Shown here: piece by piece, positions 23,650 to 39,678 of the stretch
How the letters are laid out: every line of letters begins with the position of its first letter
Position numbering within the stretch: position 1 is the first letter of the stretch
Source: Cynocephalus volans
Lineage: Eukaryota > Chordata > Mammalia > Dermoptera > Cynocephalidae
Direction of reading: 5' to 3'
Assembly: GCF_027409185.1 (NCBI RefSeq)
Contig: NC_084472.1
Location: forward strand, 90,040,427 to 90,104,426
DNA length: 64,000 nt
Made by a program: the position numbers and the translations under genes
The notes under the pieces: generated by a model
The model's database searches: none
Seen by the model: the letters and a program-made list of their open reading frames with translations, nothing else
What the model was told of the DNA's origin: nothing

Positions 23650-24900
23650 AAGTAGAGACCTAGAATACTATGTTGAGACCAGCTATGTGTGACCTCCCTC
23701 TAGTGGCCACATTGAATAATGTTATGAAATTCAAACAATTCCAAAACTGAACTTCTCCATGGCAAGCTAGGCATACTTGACAGCTGTGTCAATTCCTTCT
23801 TAACATGACTTTAATGTTTTCTGCAGCAGTGTGTAAACTGACAATACACTTCTGAGAGACGCTCAGTGCCAAAATAGTCAAAGAGGGGAAACTCAGCATC
23901 CGTGGAATCTGGCAAAATAGTAGCCACCTAAAATAATAACAATTACAGTGTTATTAGTCCTTTAATATGTAATTAAGAAACACATGTAGTAGTTGACATA
24001 TGATAAACAGGTAATGGAAATTATGAATTTTAAGAACATGCAGAAGGAGGATAAATAGAAATCATAAAATAAGATGGCAGAAACAAAATTTTAAAATATG
24101 TGGTCATTCCTTTGCCACTTCCTTTGAACCTACAATTTTTTTCAAAATAAAATTTTAAAAATATCAGTGGTCATAATAAATAAAAATAAACTCAAATTGT
24201 CTAGTTAAAATAATGAGTATCAACTTAGAATTTTAAAAAAGAAGAAAAAAGAAAAAATAGAGGTTTACAGGAGAAATACATAAACATGCAGATGGTTGAA
24301 AGTAAAGGGATATAAAAAAATAAACTAGGCAAATACAAACCAAAGGAAAACAGGTATTGCTCTATTAATCTAGTGGGGAATGACTTTAAGGTTAAAAAGC
24401 ATTAGCACAGATAAAGAGGACCACAACTTACTGACAAAAAGTTAAATTCACCAAGAAGAAATAACAATTCAAATCTTGTATACTTTTAAAAACTAAGGCT
24501 TAAAATATATTAAGGAAAGTCTGGCAGAGCTCCAAGGTGAAATTGATAAATCTACCATTAAAGTGGCTATGAGTTTATATGGCAGATGCAGACTATAGAA
24601 AATCATATTTTTTTTCTAGTATAGCTGCTCTTAGTTTATATGATAAAATTCCATATACCTGTATTTCACAGTGCTACACATAAATTATGGTGGGTTCCTG
24701 GTGTTCCATTATTGGAATAATTTGAGAACCATTGCACTAGAAATTGAAGAACATTATTTCCCTATTCATTCAACAAACATTTATTGTTGAAAGCATCATG
24801 GAGTTTATTTGTTAAAAGAGTCAGTTGTACTTATTTAGTCATTTAATAGAAATGCATAAGCTGGAGTTTCATAGAGATTTATAGAGAAAACTACCCCAAA
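23650..24900 (+). other. AT-rich DNA with an ancient L1 endonuclease fragment
   Basis: Around 24280-24560, GCAGATGGTTGAAAGTAAAG, TTGCTCTATTAATCTAG and AAATTCACCAAGAAGAAATA follow the old L1 ORF2 N-terminal order on the plus strand. The rest is unassigned. Confidence 0.45.
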
Positions 24901-24917
24901 GTCCCCTCTCCCTCAAA

Positions 24918-24971
24918 TATACATGCGCGCACACACACGCGCGTACACACACACACACACACACACACAGA
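24918..24971. repeat. CA microsatellite
   Basis: Alternating CA with interspersed CG (GCGCGCACACACACGCGCG), then an uninterrupted CA run. Confidence 0.9.
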
Positions 24972-24974
24972 GTT

Positions 24975-25800
24975 AAATTTGAGTCTCCTTCTAGAAATGT
25001 GCTTGATGGAACTAGGAACATTTTCAAAATTCTGATGTCATTAGTACACTTTCTTTTAAAAATAAGAAAATACTATAACAAGTACAATTATTGGTCCACA
25101 AACTCAGCTGTGCAAAGGCAATGTAATTTCTAAGAGACTCCATTCTGGCAAGTGGTGGAGACAATTTGGGTCCCCTTTTCTCTCCACTGCTTTCCCATGG
25201 AAGACATCTAAATTCCAGGGATTTCTGAAGTGCTAAGGATGGTGGAGGGAGGGGCATGGGGTCTGGATCTCCATCGACCAGTGCTGGCAACAGCTGCCAG
25301 GTCCTTATTCCCTCTGGTCTTCAGTCATTGCTCCATTAACATCACTTCTGCACCTTCTCCATTAACATCACTTCCACCCCAGAGTCCCTTGATGTCTGGC
25401 TTGCTCTCAGCTAATTTTGTTGTCCTTGGATACCAAATATTGTTCTGCTGCTCCTGCACCGCACCAGAGCAGGGGAAACTTAATGGGGCTGCAAGGCTCC
25501 TTCATGCTGGCAGGCTAAACTGCAGGTGCCTGGGATTTATTCTCCTGCTCCTGATGGCTCTTTGATTAACTTTTTGAGCTGCCTCTGACCTGGGTACTGA
25601 AACACCACTCAGCTGTTTCTTTCCTGGCATCTTGCTGCCTTCCTGGGATGGGTAGAATACAGGATCCCTCTTTCTCAGGTATCCATACAAGCATCTCATT
25701 CTTTGCTTGCTCTCTATCCTTATTCCTTTCTCTCCAGGTTTGGGGAAACTTTATGTAGTCTTTGGAAGGGTGGGTGGTCAGGAAACTTTGCTTTCCTTTA
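24975..25800. other. No gene recognised; small duplication
   Basis: ORFs of up to 111 codons lack family resemblance. TCTCCATTAACATCACTTC-like sequence occurs twice at about 25330-25374, a ~26-bp local duplication. Confidence 0.4.
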
Positions 25801-25804
25801 GGTA

Positions 25805-26228
25805 TTTGCTATAGTTTGAATGTCTCCCCAAAATTCATATCGAAGCTTGATCCCCACTGTAACAGTGTTAAGAGAGCAGGAAATCTGACTGTGATATTTG
25901 AAAGGAGGGGCCTTTGGGAGGTGATTGGACCATAAGGGCTCTGCCCTCATAAATGGATTAATCCATTCAGTTAGTGGATAAATGGGAGTGGCACTACTGG
26001 CTTTATATGGAGAACAAGTGAGAATGTTAACACCCTCAGCCCTGTCACTGTGCAATACCCTGTGCTGCCTCGGAACTCTGCAAAGAGCCCCCACCAAGAA
26101 GGCCCTTACCAGATGCGCCCTCTAGACCTTGGACTTACCGGCTTCCAGAACGGTGAGAAATTCCATTTCTTTATAAATTACCCAGTTTCAGGTATTCTGT
26201 GATAAGCAATGGAAAACTGACTAATACA
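25805..26228 (+). mobile_element. MaLR-type LTR
   Basis: GCTATAGTTTGAATGTCTCC, CCCACTGTAACAGTGTTAAG, GGCCTTTGGGAGGTGATTGG, CTTGGACTTACCGGCTTCC, TTATAAATTACCCAGTTTC and AACTGACTAATACAG give the complete order of an MST/MLT1-like LTR. Same subfamily as 39795-40195. Confidence 0.75.
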
Positions 26229-27900
26229 GTATGTGACTAAATCTTCTGTTTCTACTTGAGTTTTTTCTCTCCCTTTGAAAATTCTAAGGCCAAAAGAATA
26301 GATCCTTTATTTTCTCTGCTTTCTAAGTGTTTTCTTTTTCCTGTGGCAATGACACAGAATGTCTAGCTGACTGCATGAGGAAAGGGTCACGGGGCAGAAG
26401 CAGGCATATGGAAGAAACTCTCACACATGAAAATAGCAGAATATTGCTCTTCAACAGTACAGATGATAAGAAATGGTCTCTGATAGCATTTGTTAAATAT
26501 TGATTTTAATAATAACAAGAATAAAGCAAGTGATGATTGAAAAGATGTATGAAACACTAAACGCTAGGGAAGCCAGTTCAAAATGTACTTCGAAAATCAG
26601 TCAACTCCAGGTGAGTAATGGCTTTACTTCGAAAATCAGTCAACTCCAGGTGAGTAATGGCTTTCCTCACAGAGGCTGCACCTTGGTGAAGTTAGAAGAT
26701 GCCAATATGGAAAGTTATCATGCATGCATAACAATAAGCTTCGTTGTGTCACAAAATACTACATATGCTTGTTAGAGTCTTAGGTAAAGTAAGAAGGGGT
26801 GCTAAGATTGGAAGTGGGAGAAGGGAAGTTATGGGTCTGTCTTTAGGAAGTGCAGAATCTGCCAGTGTCAATTGGTGGGTGCTGCAAAAACTGGAGAGCA
26901 CTCAGGCACTCTGGCCTCCAGCAACCAATAGGCCAACTTGACTCAATTTCTCCAGGAAGCAGAGAGCCTCTGGGAGGAATCCCTCTGACTGTCTTTTCTG
27001 TGATTCTGGGACTCCTCTGACCCCCAAAATCGCTTTATTTAAACAATAGGGCTCCAAATCCTTCTAACAAATTTTTTTGCTTCATGAGCATTAATAAAAT
27101 GTTGACAATACAAGTTCTTTAATGTGAGGCAGCCCATGAAAAGGCATTCACCTGCAAGTACAACCAGAGCCTTTACTTGGGTTCCTGTCATTGTGTTGGA
27201 ATAGCTTTGTAGGCAGCACAAGTATGTCTGTTCCTGACATGAGCTTCTCCAGGGCAGCACTCTTATCTTTCTGAGCCTTGTATTACCAGTACCCTTCCGA
27301 GCGTTTGGTATCTAGAGTAGGTACTCAGTAATGCTTGTAGAAAGACGAAAAGGGAAAAAGAAGAGTGAATGAATTGGGTGTAAATGGCTCAAATTACTTC
27401 AATTTTGTTGGGGAAGAGTAGGAGGAAAGTAGATACCCCAAGGGAGTTGACCACTAAAGGATAAAAAGAGTCTAGAATAAATAACTGGAGTTAAAAAAAA
27501 AAAAAAAGACGACACATGTTGCAGTATCATAATTTTCCTTGGCCTTAGCTAACTGCTGGTGGTTGGAGCATTTTGCATGAGCACTCATGATTTCTGAACG
27601 TGTGTGTGGTGTGTGTGTGCCCTTTAATAAGAAACTTATGTAAAGGCACTTGATTATAAACAATTCGCTAATTGAGATAGATATTATTTTAATTCATTAA
27701 GCTATCCTGAGCGAGAATTGTGGAGAAATATTCATTTATTTTGTTTTATCCTTTCAAAGCAGTCCATCAATGTGAATGAGTCTACTAAATATCTTTGATT
27801 GACATTCAGCAATTCAGACGTGGTCATAAATGATTAAAAATAAATTTCTTGATCCTCTTTGCTTCATGCTGAAATTTACTATATGAACAAACAGTAGTAG
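26229..27900. other. Unassigned intergenic DNA with an L2-like tail
   Basis: CTTGTATTACCAGTACCC with TAGGTACTCAGTAATGC at 27277-27336 looks like an L2 3' end. The remainder, including short ORFs, shows nothing recognisable. A-runs at 27492-27507 and a TG tract at 27600-27621. Confidence 0.4.
26587..26664. repeat. Perfect 39-bp tandem duplication
   Basis: The unit ACTTCGAAAATCAGTCAACT... occurs twice without a mismatch (26587-26625, 26626-26664). Each copy ends with a CCAG/GTGAGT splice-donor-like match. The reading frame stays open through both copies. Confidence 0.95.
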
Positions 27901-29230
27901 TGTATTCTAATCCTAACAGTTTTAGATGTGCATCTGCACACAGGCACTGCATTATCACCACCATCAGCAAATCCTTAGGTGATTTTATTTCTTGTGCCTT
28001 TTACTCTTTAACAGCTCCCTTTCTTTATTTAAAATTTGGTAAAAGCGGTTAATTCCGTAGAAGCATCCACTGCAAAGCCAAAAGACTAGCTCAATACCCC
28101 ACTCTCCTTTCTCCATAGCTCTATTGCCCCCAGCCTCCAGGATACTATACAACATTTGAAAGCAGAGATTTTTCTCCTGTCTCCTAGATTCCTTTTCCAT
28201 TTTCATGCTGGCAGAAATCCACTGAGTACTGGAACTGTTGGGCAGACACATGTTCTGCAGAAGGCCATTCTCTCCCCGCCTGTGTAAGTGATACCTTGAT
28301 CTTGTGACCACAGACAGCTCATGCTCTTGAGGGCATTTGAGGCCTCTCTTTTCTGAGAAAATCCATGGAGGGAGAGAACAGTGTATGGTTTTCCACGGAA
28401 AGCCTCTTGACAGGGATTCCAGCTACAGCTCCCCCTACATAACAGGATAATTGAGGAGAAGCCAAAGAGAAATATGAAATATCCCATTTAGAAAATATCA
28501 AAAGTTCTGACTGGTATAATTAATGTAACAAAGATGATGATACTTCCTGAACTAATATGTTAATTAAGTTAATATTTAATTTAATTTAAACATTTGCTAA
28601 AAATATTTTGATGTTTAAATAATTGAACAACTTGACAGTAAAAATAGATCCAGACTTATAAGCAGACAAAACTTTTTGTGTGGTGTAGAATCACATATCA
28701 GTTGTTTTTTTTTTTTTAAAGAACAGTGATCAGATAAATCTGTCATAGTATGGAGATTTCATAAATTAATGCTATCATAAGAACTTAATATGACAAACTA
28801 GAATTAGTACTACTGTAAGACAAATAATGGCTAGAAGAAAATATCTACTTAAGAAGTAGTGTTGAGATATCCAAGAATGATATTGAGAAAAGTGAAATTA
28901 GATCTACACCTCCTTAAAATATATAATGTAGTATGAGGCATTTAAAAAATAACTACCAAAAGTAGAAGAAAATAGACTAAAATATCTACGAGGGCAAATA
29001 ACTAATATATCTATAAAAGAGTTACACATATCAGAACATAAAGTATATCATCATAATATAGATCTGCTCATATTTAAATAAATAACAGTGATAGAACAAT
29101 ATAATGAAATAAATGTCAAAGGCAAAACATCAAAATGAAAAATACTTGAACACATACTTATTGCCCCAAATACATAAAGAATTGTTGTTAGTATAGACAA
29201 ATACTCTGCTTTCTCTCGATAAGTAGTCAA
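27900..29230. other. Unassigned AT-rich DNA
   Basis: Short minus-strand ORFs at 27985-28501 have no recognised homologue. 28500-29230 is very AT-rich and may be ancient L1, but no diagnostic motif is visible. Confidence 0.35.
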
Positions 29231-29700
29231 GGAAGACTAAAAGGAAAACCCTGCCAAATTAAATGGAATCATATGGAATATGCACAGTTTCATAGCAATT
29301 AAAGAAATGCAAATTAGAACTCATTAAATGGCACAAATACTTAAAGATGCACTTTATTTATTTATTTTTTAAAGCCAGTGTTGGAGGAGAGAGTCTGAGA
29401 AACAAGAGCCCATCTACATTACGGGTGGGTCCATATTTCTGATGAGCAATTTGTATGCAGCAGGAGCTACAAAACTTTAAAAACCCTCAATCTATCCATT
29501 CCATTTTGGGAAGATTTGAGAAGAAAAAACTTAAAGGAGAAAAGAAAGTTTGTGCAAAAGTGTTAATATAGCAGCATTATTTTTCATAATAATAAGAAAC
29601 AACTCTGATGCACATTTAAAAGGAAAATGGTTTAAGCAACTGCTCTATGTTAACAGGATGAAATACAGTACACCATTATAATTTAAAATGACTAATATAT
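29230..29700 (+). mobile_element. Ancient LINE-1 3' fragment
   Basis: GCAATTTGTATGCAGCAGG, AAAAACCCTCAATCTATCC, AATATAGCAGCATTATTTTT and TAAGAAACAACTCTGATGC follow the order of a highly diverged L1 ORF2 end. Confidence 0.45.
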
Positions 29701-29771
29701 GGATTATGTTGATCCTCAGAAATCTACATGTGAAACTGTGATAAATGAAGCTGAACAAGTGACACAGACAC

Positions 29772-29823
29772 TAAGTGTACAGTCAACACTGTACACAAGT
29801 GTACAGACAACAAGTGTACAGTC
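29772..29823. repeat. Short tandem repeat of an AAGTGTACAG unit
   Basis: AAGTGTACAG occurs at about 29773, 29798 and 29812, with a related CACTGTACAC between. Directly before an L2-like tail (29820-29920, GTATGCAATAAATGCTCAGC). Confidence 0.7.
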
Positions 29824-29929
29824 CTTGGAGAGGAGCCATTCCTTACTTATATTGGATCCACAGGGCCAAACCTACTTCTTGGTATGCAATAAATGCTCAG
29901 CAAGTGTATGTTGAATGAATTCATAAATG

Positions 29930-30210
29930 GCTTTTCTGTTTGGCCGTGCTGAGCTCTTGACCTTCTGTCTGCTCTGAGCTCTGGCAGCTTTGCACTAGTT
30001 CCCAGCTTTCATACTGCTCACCTGGATTTCTGAACTCTGGCCTGCCCCAACCTCGGACAAATGCATACCCTCTGTGGTTCTGGCGCCCAGCTGGTAACCT
30101 CTGCTCTACTGAAGTCTCCAGGGACAGAGTGATACACAGCTGCAGCTCAATAAACACCTAATGGGGTGTTTGCATTTAGCAGCAGCAGCCAAAAAAAAAA
30201 AAAAAAAAAG
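29930..30210 (+). mobile_element. Possible retroposed transcript end with poly(A)
   Basis: A GC-richer block carries CAATAAACACC about 30 nt before the end of a unique stretch and then an 18-A run (30192-30209), as in a 5'-truncated processed copy. Parent not identified; the target duplication is doubtful. Confidence 0.35.
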
Positions 30211-30214
30211 CTTT

Positions 30215-31130
30215 GTGAAAAAAATAAACCTTGTTAAATGTACAAATGAAAATTAGCAAACATGGAGAGAGAACTGAATAGAGTTTAGAGCTAAAAACTA
30301 ATTGCGATTTTTCTAGGGGAATGAACAGCTGTATTGGTAAACCTGTACAGTTACATGAACTGGCTAAAAAAAAAGTTACGAAAAATTAAATCTAGTATTA
30401 ACATATTTAAAAAATTAATTGCAATCAATTTCCTGGGACTAGAAAGCATCTCCCTAACCCCAACAGCCTATTAAGAAGAGGCAAAGACAGCCAACGATTC
30501 AATCCTCTCTGGAAGGCTGACAGCACTGACCCTCAAGAAGGCACCAGCTGACTGGGAACATTCTGCCCAGAATATGTGCTGAGATTCCGTTGAGAGCAGA
30601 GTGGCACATTAATCCCTTCAGCGGCTGACAAAAGAAGTGTCCTACAAGTGTTTTAGAGTCATCAGGTTGTGTGTCATGGTGTTACAGGTCGCCCTAACAG
30701 AAAAGCAACACACACACGCACTCTTTGCTAAAACAAGTGTTCACCCAGTGGTCCCCTGCACCCGGCCTTTCCTTGTGGCACTGAGTGCCAGGCACATAAA
30801 TATTTGCTAGCAGAACGAATAACTGAACTATTGAACGAAGAGAAGTGGGAGACAGAGGATTGCCAGATTATAGGAGGCCATCGCACCGTCAAGTGACGTT
30901 AGCCTCTACTTAGGAGGATCCTAATTTATTTCCAAGAGTGCATAGCTCTGAACAGGCCCAAATCCAGGCAGTGAGCTCCGGTGAGACACGCGCCGCTGCT
31001 ACAGGAAGGAAAAAATAGACCCGAAATGCCTTGGCCAGGAGCTCGTCCCGTGCAGAGCCGAGGTTAAAGCAAGCCCTGCTTGAGCTCAGCAGCGGGTCCC
31101 GTGTCGGTCCCCAGGTCAGCCCCAGCCTAA
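30215..31130. other. SLC25A4 distal upstream DNA
   Basis: No gene or clear repeat; an L2-like piece may lie at 30770-30830. It becomes progressively GC-richer toward the promoter. Confidence 0.4.
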
Positions 31131-31379
31131 GCCTTCTTGTGCTATAAATATAGCGGCCCACATGCTGCAGTGACACGGTGTTCCCTCTGCTCGCCGGGAC
31201 AGAGAACACGAGTTTGCCCTTTAAATGTCCCAAGCCGAAGGTCCAGCCCCCGGCCCAGCCCTGCCTGGTGGAAGCGCCTTCGCCCCCGATGCCCTCTGCA
31301 GAGGAGGGAGACGGGGAGGGGGCGTCCGAGCACCTGCCCAGCCAATGCGCGGGGCGCGCGCGGGCCCGGGCCCTCCTCC

Positions 31380-31389
31380 TCTCGCGAGA
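31380..31389. promoter_or_regulatory. TCTCGCGAGA palindromic core promoter motif
   Basis: A perfect 10-bp palindrome 15 bp upstream of the TATA-like box. This CpG-containing motif is a known vertebrate promoter element recognised by BANP (earlier linked to Kaiso/ZBTB33) in a methylation-sensitive way. Occupancy here is inferred. Confidence 0.6.
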
Positions 31390-31490
31390 CGCTGGGCGGG
31401 GGATATAAGGAGGGCTGCGGGACGACGCCAGCGGCCCCTTCGCACGGCGCGGGGACGGAGACGGGGTGGCGCAACCCGGCCCGGGCGTAG

Positions 31491-35303
<3,813 letters not shown>

Positions 35304-35605
35304 TTAAAACTCAAGTTCACTGATTCACAGTGAACTTATTTCACAAGTTCACAGATCCATTGTGTGGTTTAATAGACTATTCCTAGTGGAAGTAAGAAGA
35401 TCTGGGATAAAACCAGACCGAAAGGAATACCTCAGAAAAAAATGCTTCACTGAGTGTTCATTAAACCACAAATGTATTTTGTATTTATTTTACATTTAAA
35501 TTCCCACAGCAAACAGAAAATAACTTAATCATAGTTGTACGATTAAGAACTGAAAATGACAAAATAACTGAATGTAAAACATCAATAAAGACCATTTAAT
35601 GCATG
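35304..35605 (+). other. SLC25A4: SLC25A4 3' UTR with polyadenylation signal
   Basis: Follows the TAA. A canonical AATAAA lies at 35584-35589, so cleavage is expected about 35600-35610, giving a ~300 nt 3' UTR as is usual for this gene. A short internal repeat of AAGTTCAC and AGTGAAC (35310-35355) could form a small hairpin. Confidence 0.8.
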
Positions 35606-36034
35606 TTCTATATTTTATTGAGCTCTTATTAACTGCTAAATGCATTTTTTAAAAAGACCATAAATGCGTAAATGCATATTTTCTAGCCTGACTCATGTAT
35701 CAATCAGTGGTCAAGCTTCTAAATGTTAGATATTAGAATGTATATGTATTATTTGGGTAACTGTAATGCTGAAGTTCTGTTTTTCAATTTAAGCAGGTTA
35801 TGCACTGTCTTACCACATACAGTGTTGCTGTAGGCTCAAAAGTGGCAACACAGAACCTGGTTTCCATAATCCCAACTTATTTTATGTACTTTCATGCAGT
35901 CTTTAGGAATTCTGAAGTTCTGCTCAAAGCTTTAAATCACAGTTTCAAGAATTTTGCATGATTAGGAAGTGCTCTGTTTTAGTCCCTTTAGAAAACTGTG
36001 ATACCTAGAATTTTATGACAAGTGGACAGTATTC

Positions 36035-36395
36035 ACTGAAAATCAGTTGTTTTAGTTCAGGCCGCTGTAACACAGCACCATAGACTGTGTGGCTTATAAA
36101 CAACAGAAACGTGTTTCTTACAGTTCTGTAGGCCGGAAGTTTGAGATCAAGGTGCCAGCATGGTCAGGTTCTGGTGAGGCCCCTCTTCAGGTCTGCAGAC
36201 TACTGTCTTCTCCTTGTATCCTCACATGGTGGAAAGAGGGTGGGAGAGCGCTCTGGGGTCCCTTTATAAGGGCTCCAATCAAATTCATGACTTAATTATC
36301 TCCCAACGGCCCCATCTCCTACGACCATCACATTGGGGGTTAGGATTTCAAAATATGAATTTGGTAGAACACAAACATTCAGTCCATATCATCAG
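36035..36395 (-). mobile_element. MaLR-type LTR, antisense
   Basis: TTTTAGTTCAGGCCGCTGTA, GTGGCTTATAAACAACAG, TATCCTCACATGGTGGAAAG, CCCTTTATAAGGGCTCC and GGGGGTTAGGATTTCAAA are the complement of an MLT1/MST-like LTR. Sits just 3' of SLC25A4. Confidence 0.75.
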
Positions 36396-36399
36396 TTAT

Positions 36400-38080
36400 C
36401 AAGCTACTGTTTAATACCTGTTGGGCTCTGTGGAAGATAGAAAAAGACAGGAACCTGCCCTGGAAGAGGCTTAAATGAGGGAAAGCGTAAGATGGCGATT
36501 GTTGAGTAATGTAATGTTTAATCCAATAAATGCAGGTTGAGAAGGAATAGAAGGGGGAGATGAAGTAGGGGAGGGGAGTGGTAGGAAGTGGACCCTGAAA
36601 GAAAATAACTAGATTTAGATACATGGGTATAGAAGTATCTGCCAGTACTTCTTTTCTGTAACTATTTATCAAGACCTAGAGTCAGTTTTAGATTTGACAC
36701 AGATTTGTGAGCAAGAAGAAAATAATTTTAAGTTGGAAATTTTAACTTTTGAACCAGGAAAAGACCAAACAGTTACCATAGCCCTAGCTTGCTGTAAGTG
36801 GTATGGAGGAAACAGGTCCCCACATCGTGGGTGCAGCTTGGAAGGCAGGTAAATATCTTTTCTTTCCTGACGAGTGGTTTCTGTACCTCCTATTCTTTAG
36901 CCTCCTTCAGAAGCCCTTCCATCTACCCACTCCTGCCTCCCCAGTAAGAAATTGGCTGCCTTGCTTTTACCACAGCAACCAATGTCTGGGTTTTACCATG
37001 TCCGAGGTGATATCTAGTCTCATCTAGTGAATATCTAGGCTGATGGAATGCTAAAAGGGCTAAAACCAAGGTAACTATCTCTGCCAGGCGAGGTAACAAA
37101 TGTATGTTGTTCGAGGCATCCTGGACACATTGCTTTCCATTCTAAGGATGATGTCAATGATCCAGATTCTGCTGCTGATAGAAAGTAAAAGCAGGGCAGG
37201 CTGGTAGGGCAAATATTTAGAGCATATCTAAAGGCAGGGCCAGCCCTTTCAGTATTTTCAAATCTAAGAGTTTTGAGTGAGGGAGGCCATGAAATGCAGT
37301 TGGGAACTGAGAAATGAATTTATACTGGGTTCTCCCAGCCCAACCAAGAACCACAATTGTTTTCTAGTCATTAACTCTGTTCTCCATGTATGCAGTAGGG
37401 AGGGGAGATGAGGAATCAACATTTATTATTAAATAGTGCATATTACCTGCATTCTGCATGTGACCCAGATGTGGGCCTCCCCCTTTCTGCTAAGGTTACC
37501 TCTGATGTACTTCGTCTCAAGAGCCCTGCTGAGTCAGTCCCTCACTAAAGCTACTTCACCAAGAATTCCTAGAACTCTAAGCCTCTGATAGAATGCTGTG
37601 ATCTGTCCTACCCTTATAATCCTCACGCCACACCATTGCTGTGCAAAGCTTGTCATGCTTGAAGGTCTGGGAACATGAAAGGGTTTATGTTAAAGTGACA
37701 ACTTGGAATTAAGTGTCAGACTCTTGGGTACCCTGCCCCCGGGAATTTCTTACCAGTCTCCATTCCCAGAAAGTTCTTTTCATAAATACAGCCCTCTTCT
37801 TACCAGTCCACCCTCACCAATCATCTTTTATATATTTTCTCCCCTAAAGCCTCACCTGTAGGCATCATCTTTTTAGGGAATGTATGACAAAAAATTATGG
37901 AGCATGATACAAGATGAGTAAGCCTATAATTACAATTGGACATTAAAAAAACTTATTTGTGTTGAAATCTCAATGAATTGCATGACTGCTTCCATTCCAT
38001 TTTACTTTGTAAAGTACGTAGTGTAACTTGCGTTGCGGCAGTATTTCCTAAACACCCACAATGTGCAAGGTTACGAGGGA
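36400..38080. other. Intergenic DNA between the two genes, unassigned
   Basis: No coding potential with family resemblance and no clear repeat except a few old-repeat motifs (e.g. AGGAACCTGCCCTGGAAG at about 36450). Confidence 0.4.
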
Positions 38081-38084
38081 ATGT

Positions 38085-38190
38085 AAACTTCACAAGGGCA
38101 GATTCTCTTTTTCACAGCCATATGCCTGGAACCTAGAAGAGTGACTGGGACATAGGAGGTGTTTAATAAGTTGAATGCAAGAATGAATGA
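38085..38190 (+). repeat. L2 LINE 3' end
   Basis: TTCACAAGGGCAGATTC, TATGCCTGGAACCTAG, ACATAGGAGGTGTTTAATAA and GAATGAATGA. Confidence 0.65.
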
Positions 38191-38559
38191 GAAGAGAAAG
38201 GTACATCTAAAAAGCACAGAGAACCTAGAGAATATTGGGGGAAAGGCAAGTCTTCCAGTTTGCATGAAATCTCAAAAACCCAGAGTACTGTGGGTGTCCA
38301 GACAAGCTTGTTGGGGTTGTATAATGTAATGGGTGAAAACATATGGCTGCCTTAAATTCAAACTTCAAGCCCATTAATAAAATTTTACAAAGCCTACCAT
38401 GCCACACATTCCTTTTTTATTTACTTTTCTGCTCCTCCTGAATATCAGAGATTTTATCAATCCATGGTAAAGTGCAGTTGATCCTCATTGTTTGTGGATT
38501 TCACATTTGCAAATTGGCCCTATGACTAAAATTTATTTGTAGCCCATTTGTGATCATTC

Positions 38560-38778
38560 TCGGTCATGTGCCTTTTAAAGCCATGAGAACCATGCCCATG
38601 ACCACCATTAAACCTTCAATGGATTAATCTATTCACCAGGACATGGTCCTCATGACCTAATCACCTCTTCAAGGCCTCACCTTTCAGTAAACATAATAGC
38701 ATTTCCTATCCTCTTAACACTGTCACATTGGGGACCAAGCTTCGATGAGTCTGAGGGGACACCCAATCCACAGCAGGT
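38560..38778 (-). mobile_element. MaLR-type LTR fragment, antisense
   Basis: CATGACCTAATCACCTCTTC, AAGGCCTCACCTTTCAGT, CCTCTTAACACTGTCACATT and GGGGACACCCAATCCAC are the complement of the 5' half of the 25805-type LTR. Confidence 0.6.
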
Positions 38779-38784
38779 ACTTTA

Positions 38785-39175
38785 AAGTTCCAGTGATGCT
38801 TGGCTAAGGTCATTGTCAGAGTTTTCCAGCTTCCAGACAACATCAGTGACTTGAGGCTCACCAGACCACTGACCACACACACCGCAAGACATCAGGCAGC
38901 TCTGTTCATCATGGAATCCTGACCTCTGACTCAAGCCACCTGCACACCCCGTGATATCTCCCCTCCCCCTTAACTACCTCCCTGCACATATCTGAATTCT
39001 TTTCCTTTAAAAACTACATTCCTTTCCTAAACTTCAGTCAGTCTGGGAGGCGGGCTGACATTGCTACTCTGCTCACCCATTCTCTTGGCTATAAAATCCT
39101 TCCTGGCACTATTTTTGTCTCTCTGATTGGCTCAGTTGCATTAGGAAAGACTGACTCATATTTGAAGCCCAATGA
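38785..39175 (+). mobile_element. Possible ERV class I LTR
   Basis: CTTTAAAAACTACATTCC, CAGTCAGTCTGGGAGGCGGG and GGCTATAAAATCCTTCC resemble the U3/R region of ERV1-type LTRs, with a TATA box but no clear poly(A) signal or ends. Confidence 0.35.
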
Positions 39176-39678
39176 ACAAGAGTATAGAGTATGGTAAAAG
39201 TAAAAGGAACAGAAGTGTGGACAGGGCTGTTGTAGTTTATCCATCATTCTTTTCATTCCATCATTTAAATACTTACCCTGTGCTAGGCCCTGAGGTTATA
39301 CTGTCAAATAAATATGAAGGCTGCTCTTTAGAAATTTACAGTCCTGGGGGAAGTGGAGATTAAGGAAGACTTCCTGTGGAAGTGACACTGGAGTTCTGTT
39401 TAATAATGAATAGGTGTTAGGTAATGACAGGAGTGGAAGGCATAAATGGCACACAGTCAGCATTACTGACTCAGCATTACAAAAGGCACAGAGGGTGTGA
39501 AATACTGACATTCTGTGTCCTGAAAGTAGTTCTGAAAGAGACTTGCAGGAGTCCAAGACAGGAAAGGAGCCCTAAGGGGTCTTGTAAATTCTGGCAATAT
39601 TCCAATTCTTGATCTGGTTAGTGGTGACCCAGGTGTCTGCTTTGAGGTAATTTATGAGTTGTACATTTATGTTTTGTA

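Larger units (their letters stand above)
20665..23650 (-). mobile_element. Ancient LINE-1, antisense, cut by two LTRs
   Basis: The plus strand is the complement of L1 ORF2 from its C-terminal end (CCAACACTTAGTAAGTC, TTAATTTGCATTTCCGT) back through the RT region (CATTTCTGGAAGAAACCC, CCATCTGGGACTGGC). It is diverged from the younger plus-strand L1s. The LTRs at 20937-21355 and 22746-23230 inserted later. Confidence 0.8.

Noticed and set aside
28203-28501. Minus-strand ORF starting with a hydrophobic, signal-peptide-like stretch
   Set aside because: No recognised family, no splice or promoter context; two overlapping frames are open by chance.
29699-29914. 71-codon ORF with SVQ/TSVQS repeats
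   Set aside because: The repeat is the short DNA word cluster and the end is an L2-like tail; no support for a gene.
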